Source of the DNA: Kocuria salsicia | Lineage (GTDB): Bacteria > Actinomycetota > Actinomycetes > Actinomycetales > Micrococcaceae | Direction: 5' to 3' | DNA length: 64,000 bases | NCBI RefSeq assembly: GCF_007681555.1 | Contig: NZ_VELE01000009.1 | Location: forward strand, 1 to 64,000 | In this document: positions 18,275-27,800 of the stretch, in pieces | Layout: each line of letters starts with the position of its first letter | Position numbering within the stretch: the stretch's first letter is position 1 | Made by a program: the position numbers and the translations under genes | Notes under the pieces: generated by a model | Databases searched by the model: none | Seen by the model: only the letters and a program-made list of their open reading frames with translations | What the model was told of the DNA's origin: nothing

Positions 18275-18314
18275 TTGCTTGTGAGAGTCAAACCCGGATC
18301 CCCCTCACATGCAA
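18275..18314. promoter_or_regulatory. Inverted repeat in the VOC/CGNR divergent promoter
   Basis: TTGCTTGTGAG at 18275-18285 and CTCACATGCAA at 18304-18314 are inverted copies with one mismatch in 11, centres 29 bases apart. A TTGACT -35 element for the VOC gene (plus-strand AGTCAA at 18286-18291) sits between the arms. A further CTGTGAGG near 18327 could be a third half-site. Likely operator for the CGNR regulator or another dimer. Confidence 0.55.
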
Positions 18315-18341
18315 GACTTGACCTGTCTGTGAGGAGGGTGC

Positions 18342-18956
18342 ATGGCGGCGTTCAGCCACATTTCGGGCGACCGGATGCTCGACCTGGTCAATACCGTGGA
18401 GTGGCGGCTCGGCGGCCCCGCGCGGGAGGAGGATCTGACCTCCTACGACCGCGTGCTCACGTGGTGCCGGGAGTCCGGGCTGCTCGATGCGACTGAGCAG
18501 GAACAGCTCCGGGTTCTTGCCGGAGAGGATCCGTGCACCGCCGCCGCTGAACTGGATCGGGTCGTTGCGCTGCGCGAGCGGCTCTACGAGGCCCTGTTCC
18601 ACGGTGACGAGCACGCCGCAGAGACCATTGCCACTGCCTTCCGGGACACCTTGGGCCACTCCCACCTGTCCCGGCGCGGTGCGGGCTGGTGCTGGTCCGA
18701 CAACGAGCTCACGCTGGCGACCGTCCGCCACCGCATCACGCGCGGCCTGGTGGAACTCATGAACCGGGACGACCTCGACCGCCTCCACCAGTGCGAGGAC
18801 GCCACCTGCGGATGGGTCTACCTCGACACGTCCCCCCGGCGGAACCGGCGCTGGTGCGTCACGAGAGATTGCGGGGACCGGAACCGCTCCCGCGCCTACT
18901 ACGCTCGGCAGCAGGAACGGAAGCGAGCCGCCCGGGCCAGGGACCGGAGCTCATAG
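18342..18956 (+). CDS. CGNR zinc-finger / ABATE-domain putative regulator
   Basis: A 204-residue protein with the ABATE (stress-response ligand-binding) region at the N-terminus (ISGDRMLDLVNTVEWR). A C-terminal treble-clef-like CGNR zinc finger follows (CEDATCGWVYLDTSPRRNRRWC...CGDRNRSRAYYAR), here with CGDR in place of the usual CGNR signature. These proteins are thought to be ligand-responsive DNA-binding regulators. Divergence from the VOC-protein gene and the shared inverted repeat suggest that it controls that gene and itself. The ATG has GAGGAGGG 6 bases upstream. Confidence 0.8.
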   Translation: MAAFSHISGDRMLDLVNTVEWRLGGPAREEDLTSYDRVLTWCRESGLLDATEQEQLRVLAGEDPCTAAAELDRVVALRERLYEALFHGDEHAAETIATAFRDTLGHSHLSRRGAGWCWSDNELTLATVRHRITRGLVELMNRDDLDRLHQCEDATCGWVYLDTSPRRNRRWCVTRDCGDRNRSRAYYARQQERKRAARARDRSS

Positions 18957-19078
18957 CGCTGCCGCCCGGGCAACCTTGGCCCGGCGGGGATCGACGCCTG
19001 CCCGACGCGCACACGCAGGTCTCGTGTCGCAGGGGAAGGGCACGGGACGCCCCGACCCCGCCCGGGCGCGGAGGCGAC

Positions 19079-19948
19079 CTACCCCGCCACCGCCCGCCGG
19101 CGACGTCGTGCCGCCAGCCTGCTGCCCAGCACCCCGTGCGCGGGGCTGAGCAGGTACGCGAGCGCGAAGACCGCCGCGTGGACGAGCACCACCAGCCCGC
19201 CGGGGGAGGCGTTGAGCCAGTAGCTGAGGTAGATGCCCAGCACCGCGGACGTGGCCGAGACGCACGGCGCGATCACCAGCATGACCCCGAACCGGTCGGT
19301 GAGCAGGTGCGCGGTGGCGCCCGGGATGATGAGCATGGCCACCACGAGCACCACCCCCACCACCTGCAGGGCGGCCACGGAGGTGACCGCGAGCAGCCCC
19401 AGCAGCAGCCCGCCCAGGAACCGGGGGGAGAGGCCGATCGCGTGCGCGTGCTGGGGGTCGAACGCGTAGAGGGTGAGGTCCCGCCGCTTGAGCACCATCA
19501 CCGCCAGCGCCACCACTGCCAGCGCGCAGATCTGCAGCTGCTCCGCCGCGGAGATGCCCAGCACGTTGCCGAAGACGATGTGGCTGAGGTTCGTCTGGCT
19601 CGGCGTGACGGAGATGAGCACGAGCCCCAGTGCGAACAGGGACGTGAACACGATCCCGATGGACGCGTCCTCCTTGACCCTGCTGGTCCCGCGCAGCCCG
19701 CCGATCAGCACCACGGCCAGTACGCCCGCGACCAGTGCCCCCACGGTGAACGGGATGCCCAGGATGTAAGCGAGCACCACGCCGGGCAGCACCGCGTGGG
19801 ACACGGCGTCCCCCATGAGCGACCACCCCACGAGCACCAGCCAGCACGAGAGCACCGCGCACACGGACGCCGCCGCCACGGTGGTGACCAGCGCGCGCAG
19901 CATGAACTCGTACTCCAGCGGCTGGGTGAACAGCTCCAGGGCGCTCAT
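19079..19948 (-). CDS. Manganese/zinc-type ABC transporter, permease
   Basis: A 289-residue ABC-3 family permease with eight or nine hydrophobic helices (for example VLSCWLVLVGWSLMGDAVSHAVLPGVVLAY, which contains the family's SHAVLPG motif, and ALQVVGVVLVVAMLIIPGATA). It forms the divalent-metal channel of the importer. Its ATG overlaps the ATPase stop (ATGA). Together with the binding protein and ATPase it forms a three-gene leftward operon under a palindromic operator. Confidence 0.92.
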   Translation of the reverse strand: MSALELFTQPLEYEFMLRALVTTVAAASVCAVLSCWLVLVGWSLMGDAVSHAVLPGVVLAYILGIPFTVGALVAGVLAVVLIGGLRGTSRVKEDASIGIVFTSLFALGLVLISVTPSQTNLSHIVFGNVLGISAAEQLQICALAVVALAVMVLKRRDLTLYAFDPQHAHAIGLSPRFLGGLLLGLLAVTSVAALQVVGVVLVVAMLIIPGATAHLLTDRFGVMLVIAPCVSATSAVLGIYLSYWLNASPGGLVVLVHAAVFALAYLLSPAHGVLGSRLAARRRRRAVAG

Positions 19949-20895
19949 GCGCGGCCTCCTCGGTGCGTGGTGGGTGCGCCGGGTCCCGTCACGGCGGCGG
20001 ATCCGTTGCGCGGGGGCACGACGCCGCCCGGGGCCGTGACGGCGCCCGGCGCCGGGGTGTCCCCCGCGGCAGGGCCCGGTGGCGGACCCTCGTGGGCCGC
20101 GCCCGCGGTGAGCGGCGTGCGGTCCGCGGGAGCGGCGTCGTCGTCCCCCGGGGACCGCGTGGAGGACGGGTCGGAGAGCACGTCCATGCCGAACGCGCGC
20201 ACGAGGTGCTCGGGTGTGAGCCCCTCCGCGACCGGCCCGTGGAAGAGCACATGGCGGCGCAGCAGGACCACGCTCTCGGCGAGCTGCGGCAGTGCGTGCA
20301 GGTCGTGGGTGGCCACCACCACCGCGCAGCCCTGTGCGGCGAGCTCGTGCAGCAGCCTCACGATGGTCGCCTCGCTGCGCTTGTCCACGCCCGCGAACGG
20401 TTCGTCCAGGAGCAGGGTCCGCGCGCCCTGGGCGATCGCCCGGGCCACGAACACGCGCTTGCGCTGCCCGCCGGACAGCCGCCCGATCTGCCGCCCGGCC
20501 AGCTCCGTGAGCTCCACCCGTTCCAGCGCGTCCGCCACGGCGGTCCGGTCCGCGGGACGCGCCCGCCGGGTGGGGCCCATGTGCCCGTAGCGCCCGGTCA
20601 TGACCACGTCCCGCACGGACAGTGGGAACGTCCAGTCCACGTCCTCGCTCTGCGGCACGTACCCCACCACGCCCTGCTTCCGCGCGGTGCGGGGATCCAG
20701 CCCGTCCAGCCGCACCTCGCCGGCCTCCAGGCGCACGGTGCCCATGAGCGCCTTGAACAGCGTGGACTTCCCGGAGCCGTTCATGCCCACCAGCCCGGTG
20801 ACCTGCCCGTGGGCGATCTCCAGGTCCACGCCGTCCAGGGCGCGCACGCGGCCGTAGTCGACGACGACGCCGCTCGCCCGGATCGCGGGCGTCAC
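19945..20895 (-). CDS. Manganese/zinc-type ABC transporter, ATP-binding subunit
   Basis: A 316-residue metal-family ABC ATPase. Walker A GMNGSGKST, Q-loop VPQSEDVDW, signature LSGGQRKRV, Walker B LLLDEP and switch His in VVVATHD are all present in residues 1-225. The last about 75 residues form a Pro/Ala/Gly-rich low-complexity tail with no known domain, making the protein longer than the usual 240-260. Overlaps at both ends with the neighbouring importer genes show tight coupling. Confidence 0.92.
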   Translation of the reverse strand: MTPAIRASGVVVDYGRVRALDGVDLEIAHGQVTGLVGMNGSGKSTLFKALMGTVRLEAGEVRLDGLDPRTARKQGVVGYVPQSEDVDWTFPLSVRDVVMTGRYGHMGPTRRARPADRTAVADALERVELTELAGRQIGRLSGGQRKRVFVARAIAQGARTLLLDEPFAGVDKRSEATIVRLLHELAAQGCAVVVATHDLHALPQLAESVVLLRRHVLFHGPVAEGLTPEHLVRAFGMDVLSDPSSTRSPGDDDAAPADRTPLTAGAAHEGPPPGPAAGDTPAPGAVTAPGGVVPPRNGSAAVTGPGAPTTHRGGRA

Positions 20896-21809
20896 CGCGC
20901 CCTCCCGGACAGGCCGTTGGCAATGGTGTCCGCGTCGTGGCGCAACAGGTCCAGGTAGGTGGGCACCGGGCCGTCCTGCTCCGAGAGGGAGTCCACGTAG
21001 AGGGTGCCGCCGTAGCGGGCGCCGGTGGCCTCCGCGACCTGCTGCATGGGCTTGTCCGAGACGGTGGACTCGCAGAACACCGCGGGCACCCTGTGCCGGT
21101 CCACGAACTCGATGGCGGAGCTGACCTGCTGCGGGGTGGCCTCCTGCTCCGCGTTGACGGGCCAGATGTACTTCTCAGTGAGCCCGGTGTCCCGCGCCAG
21201 ATAGGAGAACGCGCCCTCGCACGTGACCAGCGCGCGCTCGTTGCGGGGCAGGGCCTCCAGCTTCCGGGTCAGGTCCGTGCCGATCGCGCGGATCTGCTCC
21301 TTGTACTTCTCCCCGTTGTCCCGGAACTGCTGGGCGTGCTCTCCGTCCAGCTCGCTGAGTGCGGTGACGATGTTGTCCACGTAGCGCTCGCCGTTGCGCG
21401 GGCTCATCCACGCGTGGGGGTTGGGGGTTCCGGGGGTGTCGGCGATGTCCAGGGCTTCCACGCCCTCGGAGACCACCTTGTGGGCCACGTTGGCGGACGA
21501 GGTGAACTGCTCGAGCCACTGCTCCAGGTGCAGGCCGTTGTCCAGCACCAGGTCCGCGCGGGAGGCCTTGGTGACGTCCTGTGGAGTGGGTTCGTAGTCG
21601 TGGATCTCCGCGCCCGGTTTGGTGATGGACTCCACGCTCACGTGGTCACCGGCCACCGCGGCGGTCATGTCCTGCAGCACCGTGAACGTAGTCAGCACGG
21701 TGGGCTTCTCGGAGCTGCCGCCGCCGGGCTCGGCCCCCGCGCAGCCTCCCAGCACCAGCACACCCGCGGCTGCGGTAGCCGCCACTGCCCATCCCGGACG
21801 ACGTCCCAT
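20892..21809 (-). CDS. Manganese/zinc-type ABC transporter, metal-binding lipoprotein
   Basis: A 305-residue cluster-A-I (TroA/ZnuA-fold) binding protein. The lipobox is LVLGGC (Cys23). Metal-ligand positions are recognisable: His70 in AEIHDYEPT, His132 in NPHAWMSP and an acidic residue in YVDSLSEQDG. The His-rich loop typical of zinc-specific ZnuA proteins is absent, which favours manganese. It is the first gene of the importer operon. A near-perfect palindrome 26 bases upstream of the ATG and the nearby DtxR-family regulator indicate metal repression. Confidence 0.9.
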   Translation of the reverse strand: MGRRPGWAVAATAAAGVLVLGGCAGAEPGGGSSEKPTVLTTFTVLQDMTAAVAGDHVSVESITKPGAEIHDYEPTPQDVTKASRADLVLDNGLHLEQWLEQFTSSANVAHKVVSEGVEALDIADTPGTPNPHAWMSPRNGERYVDNIVTALSELDGEHAQQFRDNGEKYKEQIRAIGTDLTRKLEALPRNERALVTCEGAFSYLARDTGLTEKYIWPVNAEQEATPQQVSSAIEFVDRHRVPAVFCESTVSDKPMQQVAEATGARYGGTLYVDSLSEQDGPVPTYLDLLRHDADTIANGLSGRAR

Positions 21810-21834
21810 CCCAATTCCTCGCTCCCGTGGATCC

Positions 21835-21858
21835 TAAAGTTCGGTGTACCGAACTTTA
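21835..21858 (-). promoter_or_regulatory. Palindromic metal-regulator operator of the Mn-type ABC operon
   Basis: Arms TAAAGTTCGGT and ACCGAACTTTA are exact inverted repeats with a 2-base centre. On the minus strand TAGGAT follows within the right arm and can serve as -10. A dimeric DtxR-family repressor (gene at 17061) is the likely ligand. Position just upstream of the operon start fits repression by replete metal. Confidence 0.8.
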
Positions 21859-21895
21859 GACCGGGGAGGTGGCCCGGGCAAGGAGCGACGTGGTC

Positions 21896-22369
21896 CTACC
21901 TCCCGGCGGGCATGACGGTCCCGGGGGCGGGCTGGGCGTCGAAGCGCACGCCCCGCGGGTCCGGGGGCAGGGCGGCCATGATCAGCAGGGCGATGCTGCC
22001 CAGGAACGGCACGAGGATCAGCAGGAACCACAGCCCGGAGAGGTTGCAGTTGTGCAGGCGTCGCACGGACAGGGCGGCGGTGAAAATGGCCAGCAGTACC
22101 ACCGCGAGCAGCAGGACCAGAGACAGCAGCAGCAGAGCGATCGCGAATCCGCCGTCCACGTCCGGCCAGGCCAGGTAGCCGCGGTCCTCCGCGAGCACGT
22201 AGGCCCCCGAGAGCAGGACCGTGTACAGCGCGATCCACCAGTACTCGGAACGGGAAGCCCGCCCGGAGAACGTGGTGCCCCTGCGGACGAAGTTCTTGAC
22301 GGCCTGCCACGGACCCACGGGTTCGCCGGGCTGGGTGTCGTAGTACACGGGCTGAGGGGGCAAGCTCAT
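21896..22369 (-). CDS. DUF805 membrane protein
   Basis: A 157-residue integral membrane protein of the DUF805 family (YhaH-like). It shows the family markers RGTTFSGRASRSEYWW near residue 30, four hydrophobic helices, and the RRLHNCNLSGLW signature preceding the last pair. Function is unknown in general. The ATG at 22369 has AGGAGGACACC upstream. It is not obviously linked to the neighbouring importer or glycosidase. Confidence 0.85.
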   Translation of the reverse strand: MSLPPQPVYYDTQPGEPVGPWQAVKNFVRRGTTFSGRASRSEYWWIALYTVLLSGAYVLAEDRGYLAWPDVDGGFAIALLLLSLVLLLAVVLLAIFTAALSVRRLHNCNLSGLWFLLILVPFLGSIALLIMAALPPDPRGVRFDAQPAPGTVMPAGR

Positions 22370-22548
22370 GGGTGGTGTCCTCCTGCGGGGTTATCGGATG
22401 CGCGCGGTCCGCCGGCCGGCCCGGAACGAACCCGACCGGCACGGGGTGAACCACCCACCGTATCGAGGAACCACCCAGCCCACATCGGCCGCACGGCCAG
22501 TGTCCCGTGCGAGGTGAGCCGCCCGCGCGTTCGTGAGATTCTGGGGGC

Positions 22549-24639
22549 ATGGCTTCAAAGATCGAGGACTACGCCCTGCTGTCCAACATGCGCAGCGGGC
22601 CGCTGGTCTCCCGGCACGGGTCGGTGGACTGGTGGTGCGTGCCGCGCTTCGACTCCCCGGCACTGTTCGCGGCTTTGTTGGGCACCCCGGACCACGGACG
22701 CTGGCTGCTCGCGCCGTACTGCGCGGTGGACGACGACGCCGCGGTGGACATGTCCCTGCCCGGTGTGATCGCGGTGGAGCGCTTCTACGCGGAGAACACG
22801 TTCGTGCTGCACACGGTGTGGTCCACGGACACCGGCACGGTGCGCGTCACGGACTTCATGCCGCTCAACGCCCGCACCGAGCTGATCCGCCGGGTGGAGG
22901 GCCTCACGGGTGAGGTGGAGATGTTCCAGGACCTCCGGCTGCGCTTCAACTACGGCTCGTCCGTGCCGTGGCTGAGCCGCTTCGACGTGCTCGAGGACGA
23001 GTCGGAGGACGCCGAGGCCGAGTCCGTGCTGGTGGGCATGGCCGGTCCGGACTCCGTGGTCTTCCACGGCGATCCGCTGCCGGAGGCGGATCCGGACAAG
23101 ACCAAGCGCCGCCACGCGGGCTCGTTCACGGTGGCGGCCGGTCAGACCCGGGACTTCACGCTCACGTGGTTCCCGTCCCACGGCGTGCCCCCGGAGGCGA
23201 TGGACGTGAACGAGACGCTGACGGCCACCGTGAACCTGTGGCAGGAGTGGACAGAGCGCTACGAGCCCTACGACCCCCTCACGGATCCCGCGGCCATGAA
23301 CCACACGGACCCGGACGAGCAGCCGCCCGCGCTGCACGCCTCCGGTGCGGGCGCCGGGGACCTCGACACCTCCGAGCGCCCCTCGGCACGGGACGTGGGT
23401 CGTCACGGGGACCGCCCCCACCACGAGGGCGCCGCCCTGGGCGGGTTCACGCTCACGGCCACGGACGACGAGCCCGCGGACCTCGTCCGGCGCAGCCTGC
23501 TGGTGGTGCGCGGACTGATGCACCAGGCCACGGGCGGGCTGATCGGCGCCCCCACCACGTCACTGCCGGAGGTCGTGGGTGCGGAGCGCAACTGGGACCA
23601 CCGGCTTTCGTGGCCCCGGGATGCCGCGTCCGCGCTGGAGGTCATGCTGGACCACGGCCACGACCGCGAGGCCGCCCAGCTGCGCAACTGGCTGCTGCGC
23701 GCGGTGGCCGGGGACGTCAACAACCCCTCCAACATCTACACCCTGGACGGCTCACCCCAGATCCGTGAGCGCCTGGTGGACCTGCCGGGCTACGAGCGCT
23801 CGCGGCCCGTGCGCGACGGCAACTCCTCCGGCAGCCACTACCAGTCGGACGTGGCCGGGCACGTGCTGCGCGTGTTCGAGATGCTGCGCCGGCGCGGTGT
23901 GCAGGAGGACCACCTCTCGTGGCCGCTGCAGCAGGCGCTGCTGCGCGCCGTGGTGGCCAACTACGAGGAGAAGGACCAGGGAATCTGGGAGATGCGCGGT
24001 GAGCCCCAGTACTACACGCACTCGCGCGTGATGATGTGGGCCGCCATGCAGGCGGGTGTGGACGCCGTGCGCATCCACGGCCTGCCCGGGGACGTGGAGA
24101 CCTGGGAGGAGCACCGCGACCAGCTCGCGCACGAGATCTGGACCAGCGGCTACGACCCCCAGGTGGGCTCGTTCGTGCAGTACTACGGCTCCACGGACGT
24201 GGACGCCTCCCTGCTGCAGCTGCCCATGGTGGGTTTCGTGGCCTACGACGACGAGCGCATGCTCGGCACCGTGGAACGCATCCGCACCGAGCTCACCGAT
24301 AGCTCGGGGCTGCTGCACCGTTACCGCAACCTGCCGCAGCTCACGGACCTGGACGACGCCGAGGCGTTCGCGTCCTCGATCGGCCAGGACGGCTTCGCGG
24401 GGCAGTCCGCCCCGTCCATCTCCGCCACGCTGCAGCTCGCGGAGCAGCTGGCCATGTGCGGGCACACGGAGGAGGCCGTGCGGGTCACGGATCTCGTGCT
24501 CTCCACGGCCAACGATCTGGGTCTGCTGGCCTCCACCTACTCGCCGTCCCAGCACCGCGCCACGGGCAACTTCCCGCAGGCCGAGGCGCACCTGCACCTG
24601 ATCCGCGTGATCGACATTCTGCAGGCGGAGCTCGGCTGA
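22549..24639 (+). CDS. Glycoside hydrolase family 15 protein (trehalase/glucoamylase-like)
   Basis: A 696-residue cytosolic GH15 enzyme. It begins with the typical IEDYALLSNMRSGPLVSRHGSVDWWCVPRFDS. The (alpha/alpha)6 catalytic barrel is marked by RNWDHRLSWPRDAA-like sequence near 346, GIWEMRGEPQYYTHSRVMMW near 477 (general-acid Glu region), and a C-terminal AEAHLHLIRVIDILQAEL. In actinobacteria such proteins act on trehalose or alpha-glucans; the substrate is not fixed by sequence. An Asp/His-rich insertion (about residues 248-300) interrupts the N-terminal super-sandwich. A GH13 alpha-glucosidase is elsewhere in the window. Confidence 0.85.
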   Translation: MASKIEDYALLSNMRSGPLVSRHGSVDWWCVPRFDSPALFAALLGTPDHGRWLLAPYCAVDDDAAVDMSLPGVIAVERFYAENTFVLHTVWSTDTGTVRVTDFMPLNARTELIRRVEGLTGEVEMFQDLRLRFNYGSSVPWLSRFDVLEDESEDAEAESVLVGMAGPDSVVFHGDPLPEADPDKTKRRHAGSFTVAAGQTRDFTLTWFPSHGVPPEAMDVNETLTATVNLWQEWTERYEPYDPLTDPAAMNHTDPDEQPPALHASGAGAGDLDTSERPSARDVGRHGDRPHHEGAALGGFTLTATDDEPADLVRRSLLVVRGLMHQATGGLIGAPTTSLPEVVGAERNWDHRLSWPRDAASALEVMLDHGHDREAAQLRNWLLRAVAGDVNNPSNIYTLDGSPQIRERLVDLPGYERSRPVRDGNSSGSHYQSDVAGHVLRVFEMLRRRGVQEDHLSWPLQQALLRAVVANYEEKDQGIWEMRGEPQYYTHSRVMMWAAMQAGVDAVRIHGLPGDVETWEEHRDQLAHEIWTSGYDPQVGSFVQYYGSTDVDASLLQLPMVGFVAYDDERMLGTVERIRTELTDSSGLLHRYRNLPQLTDLDDAEAFASSIGQDGFAGQSAPSISATLQLAEQLAMCGHTEEAVRVTDLVLSTANDLGLLASTYSPSQHRATGNFPQAEAHLHLIRVIDILQAELG

Positions 24640-24897
24640 GCGCGGTGGTTCCAGGGCGCGCCGCCGGGGTCGACGACGCCGCGTGGCCCGCTGCCGGACG
24701 ACGGGCCGGGGAGATGCGCGGGCGGCGTCGTGCGAAGCGTGAGGTGTGTTGCACGGCGCCGTGAGGGAGATTACTGGCGATGCCGCGCGCCACGGTAGCG
24801 TGGTGAGACCAGCCACGCCGGGCCCGGTGAGACTTGGCTGGTGGCCGAGGGAATGCCTCGGCACCTTCCCCGGGCCGAGACTCTTGGAGGCGCTGCA

Positions 24898-27800
24898 ATG
24901 GCACGCACCGTCAATACCGGATCCGATCCCCATTCGCTCGCAGATCCCGCCGTGGATCTCGTGCGCACGTGGCTGCAGAAGGCTCAGGACAACGAGCGCA
25001 AGAGCAGGCAGAAGAACCCTGCCGAGGACCGCCTCGCCGCCGTGCTGCAGGACCCCAACGGGCTGGAGTTCACGGTGGGTTTCGTGGACCGCGTGATCCG
25101 CACGGAGGACACGAAGGCTGCGGCAAAGGCGCTGCAGGACATCGCCAAGCTGACCCCGCAGTCCATGCCGGCCGCGGACCGGGCCCAGATCCAGGCGGGC
25201 GTCGTGCTCTCCGGCGCGCTGCCCTCCGTGGTGGTCCCCGCGGCGCGCACCCGTCTGCGTCAGATGGTCGGCCACATGGTCGTGGACGCCCGCCCGGGCC
25301 CGTTCGGCAAGTCCGTGAAGGGCCTCAAGCAGCACGGTCACCGGCTGAACATCAACCTCCTGGGCGAGGAGGTGCTCGGCGAGGACGAGGCGAAGAAGCA
25401 CCTCGCGGACGCCGAGGGCCTGTTGCGCCGCGAGGATGTGGACTACGTCTCCCTGAAGGTTTCCTCCGTGGTGCCGCAGCTGTCCCACTGGGGCTTCGAA
25501 CGCACCGCCGAGCGCGTCGTCGAGCGCTTGCTGCCGCTGTATGAAACGGCCGCCACCAAGGGCACCGGCAAGATGTTCATCAACCTGGACATGGAGGTCT
25601 ACTCGGACCTCGAACTGACCATCGAGGTGTTCCAGCGGCTGCTGAACAAGCCCCAGCTGAAGAACCTCGAGGCCGGCATCGTCATCCAGGCCTATCTCCC
25701 GGACGCCCTCGGCGCCATCCAGCGGCTCTCCGAGTGGTCCGGGCAGCGCGTCGCGGACGGCGGCGCACAGATCAAGGTCCGCCTGGTCAAGGGCGCGAAC
25801 CTCGCCATGGAGAACGTGGACGCGGAAATGCACGGCTGGCCGCTGGCCACCACGGAGTCCAAACAGGCCACGGACACCAACTACAAGCGCGTGCTCACCT
25901 GGCTGTTTCAGCTCGAGCGCATGAAGGGCATGCGGCTGGGCGTGGCCGGTCACAACCTCTTCGACATCGCCTTCGCCCACCTGCTGGCCGGGCAGCGCGG
26001 CGTCACCGACCGCATCGAGTTCGAGATGCTCCAGGGCATGGCCACCTCCCAGAGCGAGGCCGTGTCCACGGACGTGGGCCAGCTGCTGCTGTACGTGCCG
26101 GCCGTGAAGCCCGCGGAGTTCGACGTCGCCGTGTCCTACCTGGTGCGCCGCCTCGAGGAGAACTCCGCGAACGAGAACTTCATGTCCGGGATCTTCGAGC
26201 TGGGTCCGGACAACTGGGTGTTCCAGCGCGAGGAGGGCCGCTTCCGGGCCGCGCTCGCCGAGCTGGAGACAGAGCCGCAGGCCCCGGGTCCGCGCCGCGT
26301 GCAGGACCGCACCACGGAGACCGCGGGGGAGCAGGCCACCCTGCCGCTGGACGAGCCGTTCCGCAACGAGCCGGACACGGACGTCTCCGTGCCCGCCAAC
26401 CAGCGCTGGGCCGGGGGCCTGGCCGAGAAGATCGGCAGCAGCGAATGGTACGCCTCCGTGGCCGTGCCCGAGCTGCTGAAGGACATGGACCAGGACTCGG
26501 ACGAGGCGATGCAGGCCGTGAACGACGTCGTGGCCACCGCCAAGGCCGCCGGCAAGCACTGGGCAGCCACCCCCGCCCGTGAGCGCGCCGAGATCCTCAA
26601 CCGCGCCGCGGACATTCTCGCCGCGCGCCGTGGCCACCTCATGGCCGTGGCCGGTGCGGAGACCGGCAAGGTTCTGGAGCAGAGCGATCCCGAGGTCTCC
26701 GAGGCCGTGGACTTCTGCCGCTACTACGCCCGCCGCGCGCTGGAGCTGGAGTTCGTGGACGGCGGGGACTTCGTGCCGCACGCCGTGACCGTGGTGACCC
26801 CGCCGTGGAACTTCCCGCTGGCCATCCCCACGGGCACCACCGTGGCGCCTCTGGCCACAGGTTCGGCCGTGATCCACAAGCCGTCCCCCGAGTCTCGCCG
26901 CTGCTCCACCGCGGTGTGCGAGGCGCTGTGGGAAGCCGGTGTGCCGCGCGATGTGCTGCAGCTCGTGGACGCCGTGGAGGGTGAGGCCGGCAAGGCGCTG
27001 ATCTCCCACCCGGACGTGGAGCGCGTGGTGCTCACCGGCGCGTACGAGACCGCGCAGCTGTTCGCCTCGTGGGACCCGGAGCGTCCGCTCACCGCGGAGA
27101 CCTCCGGCAAGAACTCCCTGGTGATCACCCCCAGCGCGGACCGTGACCAGGCGGTGTGGGACCTCGTCTCCAGCGCCTTCGGCCACGCGGGGCAGAAGTG
27201 CTCCGCGGCGTCGCTCGGCATCCTGGTGGGCTCCGTGGCGAAGTCCGAGCGCTTCCGCCGCCAGCTCGTGGACGCGGCGTCGTCGATGGTCGTGGACTGG
27301 CCCGAGAACCTGCAGGCCACCGTGGGCCCCACGGTGCAGCAGCCCTCCGGCAAGCTGCTGAAGGCGCTCACCGAGCTGGAGCCCGGCGAGGAGTGGCTGA
27401 TCGAGCCCAAGCAGCTGGACGACTCCGGCCGCCTGTGGCGCCCCGGGATCCTCACCGGCGTGAAGCCCGGGTCCTTCTTCCACCTGACCGAGTGCTTCGG
27501 CCCCGTCCTGGGGCTCATGTCCGCGGACAGTCTTGACGAGGCCGTGAAGCTGCAGAACGCCACGGACTACGGGCTCACGGCGGGCATCCACTCGCTCGAC
27601 GCGGACGAGATCCTGCGCTGGATCGACACCGTGCAGGCCGGCAACCTCTACGTGAACCGCGGCATCACGGGCGCGATCGTGCAGCGCCAGCCCTTCGGCG
27701 GCTGGAAGCGCTCCTCCGTGGGCCTCGGCGCCAAGGCCGGCGGTCCGAACTACCTGGCCTTCCTGGGCCGGTGGACGCGGGCACCGTTCTCGGACTCGAG

